A stretch of DNA of 64,000 nt from Thermohalobaculum sp050330995 (lineage in GTDB: Bacteria > Pseudomonadota > Alphaproteobacteria > Rhodobacterales > Rhodobacteraceae): contig JBHJHI010000002.1 of assembly GCA_050330995.1 (NCBI GenBank), forward strand, positions 62,001 through 126,000, given 5' to 3'. A program made the translations under genes and the position numbers. The notes below the pieces were generated by a model. The model had not been told where the DNA came from. It worked only from the letters and a program-made list of their open reading frames with translations, and did no database searches. Position 1 is the first letter of the stretch. Each line of letters begins with the position of its first letter. This document shows positions 25,279-33,371 of this stretch, one piece after another.

Positions 25279-26130
25279 ATGCAGGTCGACGCCGGCCGCT
25301 TCACCGTGCGCCTCGCCCGCGACGACGCCGAGATCGCCGCGGCCCAGCGGCTGCGCTATCGCGTCTTCGTCGAGGAGATGGGCGCGAGCGTGGCCCCCGA
25401 GGACGCGGCCGAGCGCGTGGAGCGCGACCGCTTCGACCCGTACTTCGACCACCTGATCCTGATCGACAACGCGTGCGACGACCCCGACACGCCGCGGGGC
25501 GTCGTCGGCGTCTATCGCCTGATGCGCGGCAGCGCGGCGCGCGCGGGGATCGGCTTCTACGGCGACGGCGAGTACGATCTCGCCAAGCTTCACGCCTACG
25601 GCGCCGAGACGCTGGAACTCGGCCGCTCCTGCGTCGACCGGCGCTACCGCGGCGGCTCGGGGATGCATCTCCTCTGGACCGGGCTCGGGCGCTACGTCGA
25701 CGAGCACGGCGTCGCCATCCTGTTCGGGGTGGCGAGCTTCCACGGCGCCGACACCGCGCCGCTCGCGCACGCCCTGAGCTTTCTGCACCACAACCACCTC
25801 GCGCCCCACGATCTCAGGGTGCGCGCGCGAGAGGGCGGCTACGCGCGGATGGATCTGCTGGCGCCCGAGGCGGTCGACAGGGGCGAGGCGCTGCGCACCA
25901 TCCCCGCGCTCATCAAGGCCTACATCCGTCTCGGCGGCTTCGTCGGCGAGGGGGCCTGGATCGACCGCGACTTCAACACCGTCGACGTCTGCCTGATCAT
26001 GGACACCGAGCGCATGGTGGAGCGCTACCGCAAGTTCTACTCGCGCCACGGCACCGACCCCAAGGCGTCCCCGGCCCCCGAGACCGAGGCGCCCGCGCTC
26101 GCCGCCGGACGAGGACGCGCGCGGCGATGA
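25279..26130 (+). CDS. olsB: L-ornithine N-alpha-acyltransferase OlsB
   Basis: This 283-residue GNAT-fold enzyme makes lyso-ornithine lipid from ornithine and 3-hydroxyacyl-ACP. It has RLRYRVFVEEMGA near residue 26, DHLILID near 56 and LELGRSCVDRRYRGG near 115, all typical of OlsB. The start ATG 25279 has GAAGGGA upstream. The acidic-basic C-terminal tail after residue 255 is variable. Its stop overlaps the olsA start (ATGA), giving the classic olsBA pair. Confidence 0.92.
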   Translation: MQVDAGRFTVRLARDDAEIAAAQRLRYRVFVEEMGASVAPEDAAERVERDRFDPYFDHLILIDNACDDPDTPRGVVGVYRLMRGSAARAGIGFYGDGEYDLAKLHAYGAETLELGRSCVDRRYRGGSGMHLLWTGLGRYVDEHGVAILFGVASFHGADTAPLAHALSFLHHNHLAPHDLRVRAREGGYARMDLLAPEAVDRGEALRTIPALIKAYIRLGGFVGEGAWIDRDFNTVDVCLIMDTERMVERYRKFYSRHGTDPKASPAPETEAPALAAGRGRARR

Positions 26131-27032
26131 GCCGGGAGGCCGCCGGAGAGGCGGACCCGGCCGAGGCGGACGCGCCGGCCCGCCCCGCCACCCATGCCAC
26201 CATCGCGCGCGAGAACACCTGGCGCGGAGCCGAGCCCGCCGCCCTGCCACCGCTCACGCGGCGCGAGCGGCTGCGCGGCATCGTGCGGGTCGCTCTGTTC
26301 GCCCTCGCCACCCTCCTGGCGCTCGCGCTGTTTCTGCCGGGGCGCTATCTGCGCGCGGGCCTCGGGCGCTTCGTCACGTTCCACTTCGCCGTGGCTCGGC
26401 TCTGGGCCCGCACGGGGCTCGCGCTCGCGGGGCTCTCCCGCCGCGTCGAGGGCACGCCCGTCCACGGCGGCGCGATCGTGGCCAACCACTGCTCCTGGCT
26501 CGACATCCTCACGCTCCGGGCGGTGTGCCTGATGTACTTCGTCTCCAAGGCCGAGGTGCGCGACTGGCCGGGCGTCGGCCTCGCCGCCGCCGCCGCGGGC
26601 ACCGTGTTCATCGAGCGTCGCCGCTCCCAGGCCAAGGCGCAGGAGGCGGTGCTGCGCTCACGCATCCGGGCCGAGCAGCTGCTGATCTTCTTTCCCGAGG
26701 GGACCTCGACCGACGGCGAGCGGGTGCTGCCCTTCAAGTCCTCGCTGTTCTCGGCGTTCTTCGACGACGCGGGCCGGGGAGCGGACCTGTTGATCCAGCC
26801 GGTCACGATCCACTACCGCCCCGGCGCCGCAAGCGCCCTGCCGCCCTCGTTCTACGCCTGGTGGGGCGACATGGCGTTCTGGGCGCACGTCTTCGACGTC
26901 TTCGCCCGCTCGGCCGGCGGCACGGCGAGCGTCGTGTTCCACGAGGCTCTGCGCCCGGCCGAGGAGGGCGATCGCAAGGCGCTCGCGCAGGCCTGCCACT
27001 CGCGCGTGTCGGCGGCGCACGCCCGGCTCTGA
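26127..27032 (+). CDS. olsA: Lyso-ornithine lipid O-acyltransferase OlsA
   Basis: This 301-residue 1-acyl-glycerol-3-phosphate acyltransferase-like membrane enzyme adds the second acyl chain to lyso-ornithine lipid. A hydrophobic helix at about residues 50-72 anchors it. The catalytic HX4D motif is NHCSWLD near residue 118, and the substrate motif FPEGTSTDG is near residue 190. It is coupled to olsB by a 4-nt overlap. Ornithine lipids are phosphate-free membrane lipids, often raised under phosphate limitation; no Pho box was sought. Confidence 0.92.
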   Translation: MSREAAGEADPAEADAPARPATHATIARENTWRGAEPAALPPLTRRERLRGIVRVALFALATLLALALFLPGRYLRAGLGRFVTFHFAVARLWARTGLALAGLSRRVEGTPVHGGAIVANHCSWLDILTLRAVCLMYFVSKAEVRDWPGVGLAAAAAGTVFIERRRSQAKAQEAVLRSRIRAEQLLIFFPEGTSTDGERVLPFKSSLFSAFFDDAGRGADLLIQPVTIHYRPGAASALPPSFYAWWGDMAFWAHVFDVFARSAGGTASVVFHEALRPAEEGDRKALAQACHSRVSAAHARL

Positions 27033-27086
27033 CGGCCTGTCGGGCTCCGGCGTGGCAGGGCTAGGTGTGCCGTGCCCTACGCCCGG

Positions 27087-27107
27087 GAGCGCCGGCTACC
27101 GGCGCTC
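27087..27107. terminator. Bidirectional hairpin between olsA and the small convergent gene
   Basis: GAGCGCCGG (27087-27095) pairs perfectly with CCGGCGCTC (27099-27107) around the triloop CTA, which is also the stop codon (TAG) of the minus-strand gene. Nine perfect base pairs between convergent genes suggest a shared terminator, though no T tract is present. Confidence 0.5.
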
Positions 27108-27305
27108 GCCCTCGCTCGGGCAGGGGCGGCGCAGCACGACGAAGTCGGACAGCTTGATGCGATGGAAGGAAAGCCGGTCGATCAGGCGCTGGTCGATCGT
27201 TCCGTGATCCTCCAGCCGCCGGAAGGCGGCCGCGAGCGCGGGGTCGTCCGACAGCCGCAGAAGACGCTCCTCCGAGCGCGGCCAATCGATCTCCCGATCG
27301 CGCAT
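27096..27305 (-). CDS. Small hypothetical protein (69 residues)
   Basis: The start at ATG 27305 is backed by a strong GGAGGAAC ribosome site. The peptide is charged and apparently helical (EERLLRLSDDPALAAAFRRL, then RLIDRLSFHRIKLSDFVVLRR), soluble, without signal or membrane segments. I do not recognise a family. It is divergent from the glutamine-synthetase-like gene across a 242-base region holding a perfect 18-bp palindrome. Confidence 0.6.
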   Translation of the reverse strand: MRDREIDWPRSEERLLRLSDDPALAAAFRRLEDHGTIDQRLIDRLSFHRIKLSDFVVLRRPCPSEGERR

Positions 27306-27431
27306 GGTCGGTTCCTCCGCGGGCGTCCGGCCCCGTCGCCGGCAACCTCCCCCGAGCGAGCTATGGCCCGGCGTTCTCGTTTTCTCGCAAGCGGAAGATA
27401 GGTCGGCGACGACGCGGCCGCTATCGGTCGT

Positions 27432-27449
27432 GGCGGCCGATCGGCCGCC
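27432..27449. promoter_or_regulatory. Perfect 18-bp palindrome in a divergent promoter region
   Basis: GGCGGCCGATCGGCCGCC is its own reverse complement. It lies 127 bases upstream of the 69-residue gene start and 99 bases upstream of the glutamine-synthetase-like gene. It could be an operator for a dimeric regulator, but GC-rich palindromes of this kind also arise by chance. Confidence 0.35.
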
Positions 27450-27547
27450 TGCCATTCCTTGTTACGAAACGGGGAGGGCGCGTCTCGCTTGCGCCGACCC
27501 CGGCACGGGCGCGATACTCGCCGCACCGCAGCAACGCGCGAGCCTTC

Positions 27548-28969
27548 ATGCAGGACATCCTGTCCACCGGCCGTGGGCCGACGACGCCGCTCATCAGCCT
27601 GTCGCTGTCGCCGCCGCCGGAGGAGCGCACCACGACGCGCCTACCCGGCTGGCTCAGCGCCAACGCGGTCGAGGAGATCGAGTGCGTCACCCCCGACTTC
27701 GCCGGCATCGCGCGCGGCAAGGTGATGCCGACCTCGAAGTTCGCGCAGTTCCCGCCGGTCTACCTGCCGACCTCGCTGTTCTTTCTCACCATCACCGGCG
27801 GCTATCCCGACATCGACAACTTCGACGCCTACGACACCGACGCCGATCTCTGGCTGCGCCCCGACCTCGCGACCGCGCGCAGCGTCCCCTGGGCGAACGA
27901 CCGCTCGGTGCAGGTGATCCACGACGTCTGCGACCGCGAGGGCCGCTTGATCGACTTCGCGCCGCGCTCGGTGCTCCACCGCGTCGTCGACGCCTACGCG
28001 GCGCGCGGCTGGAAGCCGGTGGTGGCGCCTGAGATCGAGTTCTACCTGACGCGGCCCAACATCGATTCAGACTATCCGCTGGAGCCGCCGGCGGGCCGCT
28101 CGGGCCGCGCGCCGCAGAAGGCGCAGGCCTACTCGATCTCGGCCGTCGACGAGTACGACACCGTGATCGAGCACATCTACGACTACGCCGAGGCGCAGGG
28201 GCTCGAGATCGACACCATCATCCAAGAGGCGGGCGCGGCGCAGCTGGAGGTCAATCTCCGCCACGGCGACCCGATGGAGCTGGCCGACCAGGTGTTCCTG
28301 TTCAAGCGTCTGATCCGCGAGGCGGCACTTCGCTGCGGGCTCTACGCCACCTTCATGGCCAAGCCCCACGCCGAGCAGCCGGGCTCGGCCCTGCACATCC
28401 ACCAGAGCGTGGTCGATCTGGAGACCGGGCGGCCGCTGTTCTCGACCGAGACCGGCGAGGCCTCGGCCCTGTTCCACCACTTCCTCGGCGGGCAGCAGAC
28501 CTATCTGCGCCCGGCCACCTGCCTGCTGGCCCCTTACGTGAACTCGTATCGCCGGCTGGTGCCGGGGCTGACGGCGCCGATCAACCTCGACTGGGGCCGC
28601 GACAACCGCACCACCGGGCTGCGCGTGCCGATCGCCGAGCCGGTGGCGCGGCGCGTCGAGAACCGCGTGGTGGGCGCGGATGCCAACCCCTATCTCGCGA
28701 TCGCAGCGACGCTCGCGGCGGGGTTTCTTGGCATGACCGAGGGCATCGCGCCGCGCGAGGAGGTGCGCACCGACAGCTACGCCCGCGAGCGGGGGCTGCC
28801 TTACGGGCTGCTCCAGGCGATCGAGGAGCTGCAACGCTGCGATCCGCTGCGCGGCGTGCTCGGCGAGGGCTTCTGCGCGCTCTACGCGGCGGTGAAGCTG
28901 CACGAATACGAGGAGTTCATGCGGGTGATCTCGCCCTGGGAGCGGGAGCATCTGTTATTGAACGTGTGA
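27548..28969 (+). CDS. Glutamine synthetase family protein (gamma-glutamyl ligase type)
   Basis: This 473-residue protein of the GlnA fold has EIEFYL (about residue 162), HIHQSV (about 283) and the RxE segment near RRVENRVVG (about 371), matching metal- and substrate-binding parts of the family. The divergent N-terminus and lack of the adenylylation-loop sequence place it with the glutamine-synthetase-like enzymes such as gamma-glutamylpolyamine ligases (PuuA/GlnA3 type) rather than housekeeping GlnA. A putrescine-type transporter elsewhere in the window fits polyamine catabolism, but the substrate is inferred. Confidence 0.85.
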   Translation: MQDILSTGRGPTTPLISLSLSPPPEERTTTRLPGWLSANAVEEIECVTPDFAGIARGKVMPTSKFAQFPPVYLPTSLFFLTITGGYPDIDNFDAYDTDADLWLRPDLATARSVPWANDRSVQVIHDVCDREGRLIDFAPRSVLHRVVDAYAARGWKPVVAPEIEFYLTRPNIDSDYPLEPPAGRSGRAPQKAQAYSISAVDEYDTVIEHIYDYAEAQGLEIDTIIQEAGAAQLEVNLRHGDPMELADQVFLFKRLIREAALRCGLYATFMAKPHAEQPGSALHIHQSVVDLETGRPLFSTETGEASALFHHFLGGQQTYLRPATCLLAPYVNSYRRLVPGLTAPINLDWGRDNRTTGLRVPIAEPVARRVENRVVGADANPYLAIAATLAAGFLGMTEGIAPREEVRTDSYARERGLPYGLLQAIEELQRCDPLRGVLGEGFCALYAAVKLHEYEEFMRVISPWEREHLLLNV

Positions 28970-30170
28970 CGGTTCAGGGTGGTGGCGTATCTGTTGCAGT
29001 GAAGCGTTTTATTGTTGTGTTCGATCGGATTCTATCGACTACACCGGTAAAAATTGAGTCATGATATAGAATGGCGTTAGGAAATGACTGATCTTACGGA
29101 CGATCAAATCAATGCGCTCTTGTTCAAGGAGCGCTTGCCAGCGATTGCGATGATCCACTCAAAAAATAATGGTCTTCGTGAAACAGGGTGCTGGTTCGGT
29201 GGCGAACCATCATTACCAAACGAAATAGAGTGACCATTTTTCACTCATCCTGATAGTGGACTGCAGATTCCAATGCATTTTCTATTACAAGTTAATCTCA
29301 AGTATATACCCCGAGTTTACGGACTGCCGTCACTGCCTCGTGGTGGAGTAATCTTCGTGTTCTACGATCCGGCAGTTGCACCGATGGTCAGTGACGAGAT
29401 GGGCGAAGAGCCATCACCGCTAAAATATGGCTCTGGCTTGCGTGTTTTTTATATCGCTTCTGATCCTCACAAATTTCCGACGCGTTCCGCGCCTCCAATG
29501 CCGGGCCTGTTCCCATACAGACTCTCCACAGGATACCATAACACAACGCAGTATATAAGATACCTCTTTGAGCCTGTCGTTATTGATTCTTATCCTGTTG
29601 TTGGAGATAATTTTCCCTATTCTACTTCTCTTGACGAAAAACTTAGAAAAATAGATATGACTATGAGAGAAGATGTATTTCCTAAAGAAATGTATTTTGG
29701 AACTAAACATTTGTGCGGGCACATGCCTATGCATACTATGTTTGGGCACTCAAAGAGGAGGTATGTTCCATCAAAAGATTATTTGGAAAGCATTGGGCGC
29801 GAAAAACTCCCTCCGATGAGTGAGGATCACATTCTTCTTTTCAAATTGGAAAATGAATATTTTATAAAGCACGAGTATGTAGATAGCCTACCTATGGGAA
29901 TATGGATTAAAAGAGGCGATCTTGAAAATCTAAACTTCGAGAATGTTGTCTTGTGGGAAGATCAATGATGACGAATATATATATGATCATAAAAACGTTA
30001 ACATAGGCATATTGCCATTCATGGGTCTGAAGTCCGTCTCATGTTGACCAAAATATTCAATCAAATATGTTCAGATGCCAACGACACACAATGTTTTGGA
30101 AGAGCATGACTTCATTTCGTGGGTGAATTTAACTGTCGCAGCGAGCGTAGTACAGGGCTCAGTCCGCCCT
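28970..30170. other. AT-rich genomic island
   Basis: Base composition changes abruptly right after the glutamine-synthetase-like stop and returns to GC-rich just before the thiE-like gene. The segment has runs such as AAAAATAGATATGACTATG and codon use unlike the rest of the window. It contains one broken DUF1963 gene (29084-29968) and short noncoding flanks. No transposase, integrase, tRNA or clear terminal repeats are seen. Horizontal acquisition is the simplest reading. Confidence 0.8.
29084..29968 (+). pseudogene. DUF1963 (YwqG-like) gene interrupted by in-frame TGA
   Basis: The frame opens at ATG 29084 after TTAGGAAA and would encode 294 residues, but codon 50 (29231-29233) is TGA. The residue lost is probably tryptophan: family members commonly have EWP before the strand that here reads PMHFLLQVNL, so TGG to TGA is a single change. 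Downstream the frame is intact to 29968, with an internal ATG at 29273 that could give a 231-residue fragment. Codon use is AT-rich, like the surrounding island. DUF1963 proteins are of unknown function and are common in toxin-immunity-like and mobile contexts. Confidence 0.75.
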
Positions 30171-30181
30171 CGTGATCACAC

Positions 30182-30775
30182 TCACCCCTCCGCGAGCGCC
30201 ACCGCGAACCCTGCCAGCCGCCCGCCCGGATCGTCCCAGACCGACACCTCGGGCACCACGAAATCTGCCACTGCCCCGAGCCGGCGCGCCGCGTCGAGAT
30301 CGACGCCGCCCTCGACCACGATCGGCGTCTCGATCATCTCGGCCCACCACGCGACCAGCTCGTCGGCCTCGCCCGCCGGCCCGACCGCTACGTAGTCCGC
30401 TCCCGCCTCGGCCAGTGTCATGGCGCGGTGGCGCGAGGCGCCGCCCCAGGCGCCGAGGATGCGCTCCGCCCCGAGCGACTTGCGGAGCCGCGTGACGGAG
30501 GCGGTCGAGCGCGCCAGGTGCACGCCGTCGAGCCCGAGCGGCGCCACCAGCTCGGGGCGGTCGGTCACCACCAGCGGCACCTCCGCGGCGTGGCAGAGCG
30601 GCAGCAGCAGGTTGGCCGCGCGCATCCAGTCGTCCTCGTCGCCGCTGCCCAGATCGAGGCGCAGGCAGGCGACGAGCCCGGTCGCGAGCGCCGCCTCGAC
30701 GGGGCCCGCGAGACCGTCGGGCGCGCGATCCGTGGGCGTCACGAGATAGAGGCGGGGCGCGTTGTCGTCGGCCAT
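30182..30775 (-). CDS. Thiamine phosphate synthase family protein (ThiE/TenI-like)
   Basis: This 197-residue TIM-barrel protein starts at ATG 30775 after GGAGCC. Motifs are RLYLVTPTDR at the N-terminus, VTDRPEL and DGVHLA in the middle, LGAWGGASRH near residue 110, and DYVAVGP near 128, matching the ThiE/TenI fold. The usual HMP-pyrophosphate residues are only partly matched, so it may be a second, divergent copy rather than the main thiamine enzyme. It is the first host-like gene after the AT-rich island. Confidence 0.78.
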   Translation of the reverse strand: MADDNAPRLYLVTPTDRAPDGLAGPVEAALATGLVACLRLDLGSGDEDDWMRAANLLLPLCHAAEVPLVVTDRPELVAPLGLDGVHLARSTASVTRLRKSLGAERILGAWGGASRHRAMTLAEAGADYVAVGPAGEADELVAWWAEMIETPIVVEGGVDLDAARRLGAVADFVVPEVSVWDDPGGRLAGFAVALAEG

Positions 30776-30874
30776 GGCGCAGGCTCCGGCAGGGGCGGTC
30801 GGGCCGAGCCCCATCGCGCCCGCACGGCGCGCTGTCAACGCCGCCCGCGCAGTGCGCTGCCCGATGCCGCCTGC

Positions 30875-31321
30875 TCAGTCGCCGGGCGCACGCGGCGTCG
30901 GGCGCCAGTCGGGCGGCGCCATCTCGAAGCCCTCGAACACGAAGCCCGGCGAGACGGTGCAGCCGCAGAGCGTCCAGGCGCCGAGCGAGGTCGCCGCCTG
31001 CCACCAGCCGGGCGGCACCGTGACCTGCGGGCGCTGGCCGGCGAGCACCTCGGGGCCGATCACGTGCGCCTCGGCGTCGTGGCCGTCGGGCGAGAGCGAC
31101 AGCGACAGGGGCGCGCCTGCGTAGAAGTGCCAGGTCTCGGCCGCGTCGACGCGGTGCCAGTGGCTGAACTCGCCGACGTCGAGCAGGAAGTAGATCGCGG
31201 TGCCGGCGGCGCGTTCGCCCTCGGCCGCCTCGGCGCGCCAGGTCTCGCGAAACCAACCCCCCTCGGGGTGGGGCTCCAGGCCGAGCCGTTCGATGATCTC
31301 CCGTGCGCTCGCTGTCGTCAT
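30875..31321 (-). CDS. Cupin domain protein (DUF985)
   Basis: This 148-residue protein starts at ATG 31321 with GGAGGACC upstream. It has the DUF985 pattern: LEPHPEGGWFRETWR near residue 15, IYFLLDVGEFSHWHRVDAAETWHFYAG near residue 43, and a late VSPGFVFEGFE segment. The HWH and E residues could bind a metal in the cupin barrel. The family is widespread and its biochemical role is not settled. It lies 99 bases upstream of the thiE-like gene on the same strand. Confidence 0.88.
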   Translation of the reverse strand: MTTASAREIIERLGLEPHPEGGWFRETWRAEAAEGERAAGTAIYFLLDVGEFSHWHRVDAAETWHFYAGAPLSLSLSPDGHDAEAHVIGPEVLAGQRPQVTVPPGWWQAATSLGAWTLCGCTVSPGFVFEGFEMAPPDWRPTPRAPGD

Positions 31322-31423
31322 GGGGGTCCTCCGCCGATCTCGACGATACGTTGCGTCACGTCGAAGCGAAGGCGAGGATAGCGTGCGAGACGGTTGCGGC
31401 GACGTGAGAGGAGGCCGAGACCC

Positions 31424-31795
31424 ATGCGATTGTCCTTCGATACCGTCAGATGGATCGTCGCGCGCGCGAGGGAGATCGATGCCGAGGACATCGCCTTCGA
31501 AGAGGACGCGGCGACCGACACGCTCGGCGAGCCGCTCCACGTGGTCGAGGACACGGCGGCGCTGGAGCTGGCGAGCTGGATCGCCGATCTGACCGAAAGC
31601 GAGCAGGCCGAGCTGGTCGCGCTCCTCTGGATCGGCCGCGGCGACGGCGAGGCGGGCGAGTTCGAGGCGCTGGTCGAGCAGGCGCGCGCCTCGAAGAGCC
31701 TGCCGACGGAACGCTACCTCCTGGAGACGCCGCTCCTGGCCGACTATCTCGAAGCCGGGCTGGACGCGGTGAACGGAACGGCGTCCGACGACTAG
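31424..31795 (+). CDS. DUF3775 domain protein
   Basis: This 123-residue acidic, helical protein starts at ATG 31424 after GAGGAGG (31409-31413 region). The segment ELASWIADLTESEQAELVALLWIGRG is characteristic of DUF3775, found mostly in alphaproteobacteria. There is no signal peptide or membrane helix. It is divergent from the cupin gene with a roughly 100-base spacer. Function is unknown. Confidence 0.82.
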   Translation: MRLSFDTVRWIVARAREIDAEDIAFEEDAATDTLGEPLHVVEDTAALELASWIADLTESEQAELVALLWIGRGDGEAGEFEALVEQARASKSLPTERYLLETPLLADYLEAGLDAVNGTASDD

Positions 31796-31876
31796 AGGCC
31801 GCTTTCGCGTGACGGAAGCCGACGAAACGTCAGGCCTCGGCGTCGGTTGTCCTGTCATCGCGAAAGGAGGCGTCCG

Positions 31877-32248
31877 ATGCGCAGCTTCACCCCCGCTCTC
31901 GTCGCAACCGCCATGCTCGCCGCCGGCACGCTGCCGGCGCTCGCGGAGAGCCCCGCGCTCACCGGCAACCGTGTCGAGCTTCAGAGCATGAACATCGCCG
32001 CGACGCCGGCCGCGAACCCCGGCCCGGCCACCACGCCCGATCAGGTGAACGAGGCCACGCGCATCGTCTACCGGATGCTCGGACGCGCCGGCGGCGAGAC
32101 GACCGCGGCCGGGGCGACCGAGGCTCCGACCGGCGAGGCGACGCCGAACGAGAACTGGTTCGGCTGCAAGCCGGGCCAGACGAGCCAGGACAACCCGGCC
32201 TGCGAGCAGGGCAGCGCCAATATCGAGCAGCAGCCGGCCAGCGAGTGA
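31877..32248 (+). CDS. Small exported protein, unknown function
   Basis: This 123-residue protein has a strong AAAGGAGG ribosome site (31863-31870) before ATG 31877. Residues 1-23 form a signal peptide ending ALAES. The mature part is Ala/Thr/Pro-rich and ends with a short two-cysteine region (FGCKPGQT, then NPACEQG) that could form a disulfide. I do not recognise the family. The good ribosome site and short spacer to the DUF3775 gene suggest steady expression in the periplasm. Confidence 0.7.
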   Translation: MRSFTPALVATAMLAAGTLPALAESPALTGNRVELQSMNIAATPAANPGPATTPDQVNEATRIVYRMLGRAGGETTAAGATEAPTGEATPNENWFGCKPGQTSQDNPACEQGSANIEQQPASE

Positions 32249-32253
32249 GGCCG

Positions 32254-32276
32254 CCGCGGGCTGCCTAGGCCCGCGG
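32254..32276. terminator. Bidirectional hairpin between the exported-protein gene and the aldolase gene
   Basis: CCGCGGGC (32254-32261) pairs with GCCCGCGG (32269-32276) across a 7-nt loop, between two convergent genes. Eight perfect pairs support a shared terminator, although no T tract follows. Confidence 0.5.
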
Positions 32277-32330
32277 TCCCGACGGGGAGAGTAGCCATCC
32301 GAACGGATCGGATGGCGCCCGGCGCGGCTC

Positions 32331-33260
32331 TCAGTCCTTGCCGCGGTAGATCTCGACCAGCTTGGCGAGCATCTCCAGCGCCTCGGCCTTGGGGCGCTGG
32401 AAGGTGTTGCGCCCGATGATCGAGCCATTGCCGCCACCGTCGCGGATCGCGCGGGCGTTGTCGTAGACCGCCTCCGAACCCGACTTGGCCCCGCCCGAGA
32501 ACACGATCAGGCGCCGGCCGTTGAAGGCGGCCTTGACGCAGTCGGCGACGCGCTCGGCCTGCGTCGAGATCGGGATGCTGGCGTTCTCGTAAGCCTTGGC
32601 CGCGTCCTTCTGCTCCAGATGGTCGGAGGCGAGCTTCACCTAGATGACATGCGCGCCGAGGAGGGCGGCGATCTGCGTGGCGTAGGCCGAGACGTCCATC
32701 GCCGTCTCGCCCTCCTTCGAGAGCGCCTCGCCGCGGGGGTAGGACCAGATCACGGTGGGGACGCCCTTGGCCGCCGCTTCCTGACGCAGCTCCGCGATCT
32801 CCTCGAACATGTCGAGCCCGGCCGAGGAGCCCGGATAGATCGTGAAGCCGATCGCCACGCAGCCGAGGCGCAGCGCGTCGTCGACTGTGCCGTAGATCGC
32901 CTGGTCCTTCGGCGCCTCGTTCGGGTGCAGCGAGTTGGCCGAGTTGCACTTCAGGATCGTCGGGATCTGACCGGCGTAGGTGTCGGCGCCCGCCTCCAGG
33001 AAGCCGAGAGGCGCGGCGTAGGCGTTGAGGCCGGCCTCCAGCGCGAGGCTGTAGTGGTAGTGCGGGTCGTAGGCGTCGGGGTTCGGGCCGAAGCTGCGGG
33101 CCGGGCCGTGCTCGAAGCCCTGGTCGACCGGCAGGATGATCATCTTGCCGGTGCCGCCGAGCTTGCCGGCCATCAGCATCCGGCAGAGGTTGCCCTTCAC
33201 GCCGGGGTTCTCGCCCTCGTAAGCGGAGAGGATCTTCTGGACGGCTCGGGTCGCTTTCAT
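32331..33260 (-). pseudogene. fbaB: Class I fructose-bisphosphate aldolase (FbaB/DhnA type) interrupted by an amber codon
   Basis: The frame from ATG 33260 would encode 309 residues of an FbaB/DhnA aldolase (LPVDQGFEHGPARSF near residue 43, YPRGE near 178, then KSGSEAVYDNARA and GGGNGSIIGRN near the C-terminus). Codon 207 (32642-32640) is TAG, directly after GAHVI and before VKLASDH. Family members have lysine here (GAD/HIIK), the Schiff-base residue, so AAG to TAG is a single change at the catalytic position. GTG follows at once (32639), so a 102-residue C-terminal piece could be reinitiated, but neither half should be active. The gene is last in the tkt-gap-pgk block. Confidence 0.85.
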
Positions 33261-33371
33261 CGGGGGTGCTCCGGGTCGCGGTGGGTCTGGGGGAGGGCTT
33301 GCGGGGCAGGGCTATCGCCCGGCCTGCCCGCCATCAAGTGAAAGCCTCTCGTGCGCGCGCCTCGCGCCGCG

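Noticed and set aside
29231..29233. Selenocysteine at the TGA of the DUF1963 gene
   Set aside because: The position corresponds to Trp rather than Cys, and no SECIS-like hairpin was seen directly downstream.
30075..30395. Small frame starting in the AT-rich island and running into the thiE 3' region
   Set aside because: Its second half is antisense to thiE and there is no ribosome site or recognisable domain.
32640..32642. Pyrrolysine at the aldolase TAG
   Set aside because: No pyl genes are visible, aldolases are not known to use pyrrolysine, and a one-base change or error explains it more simply.
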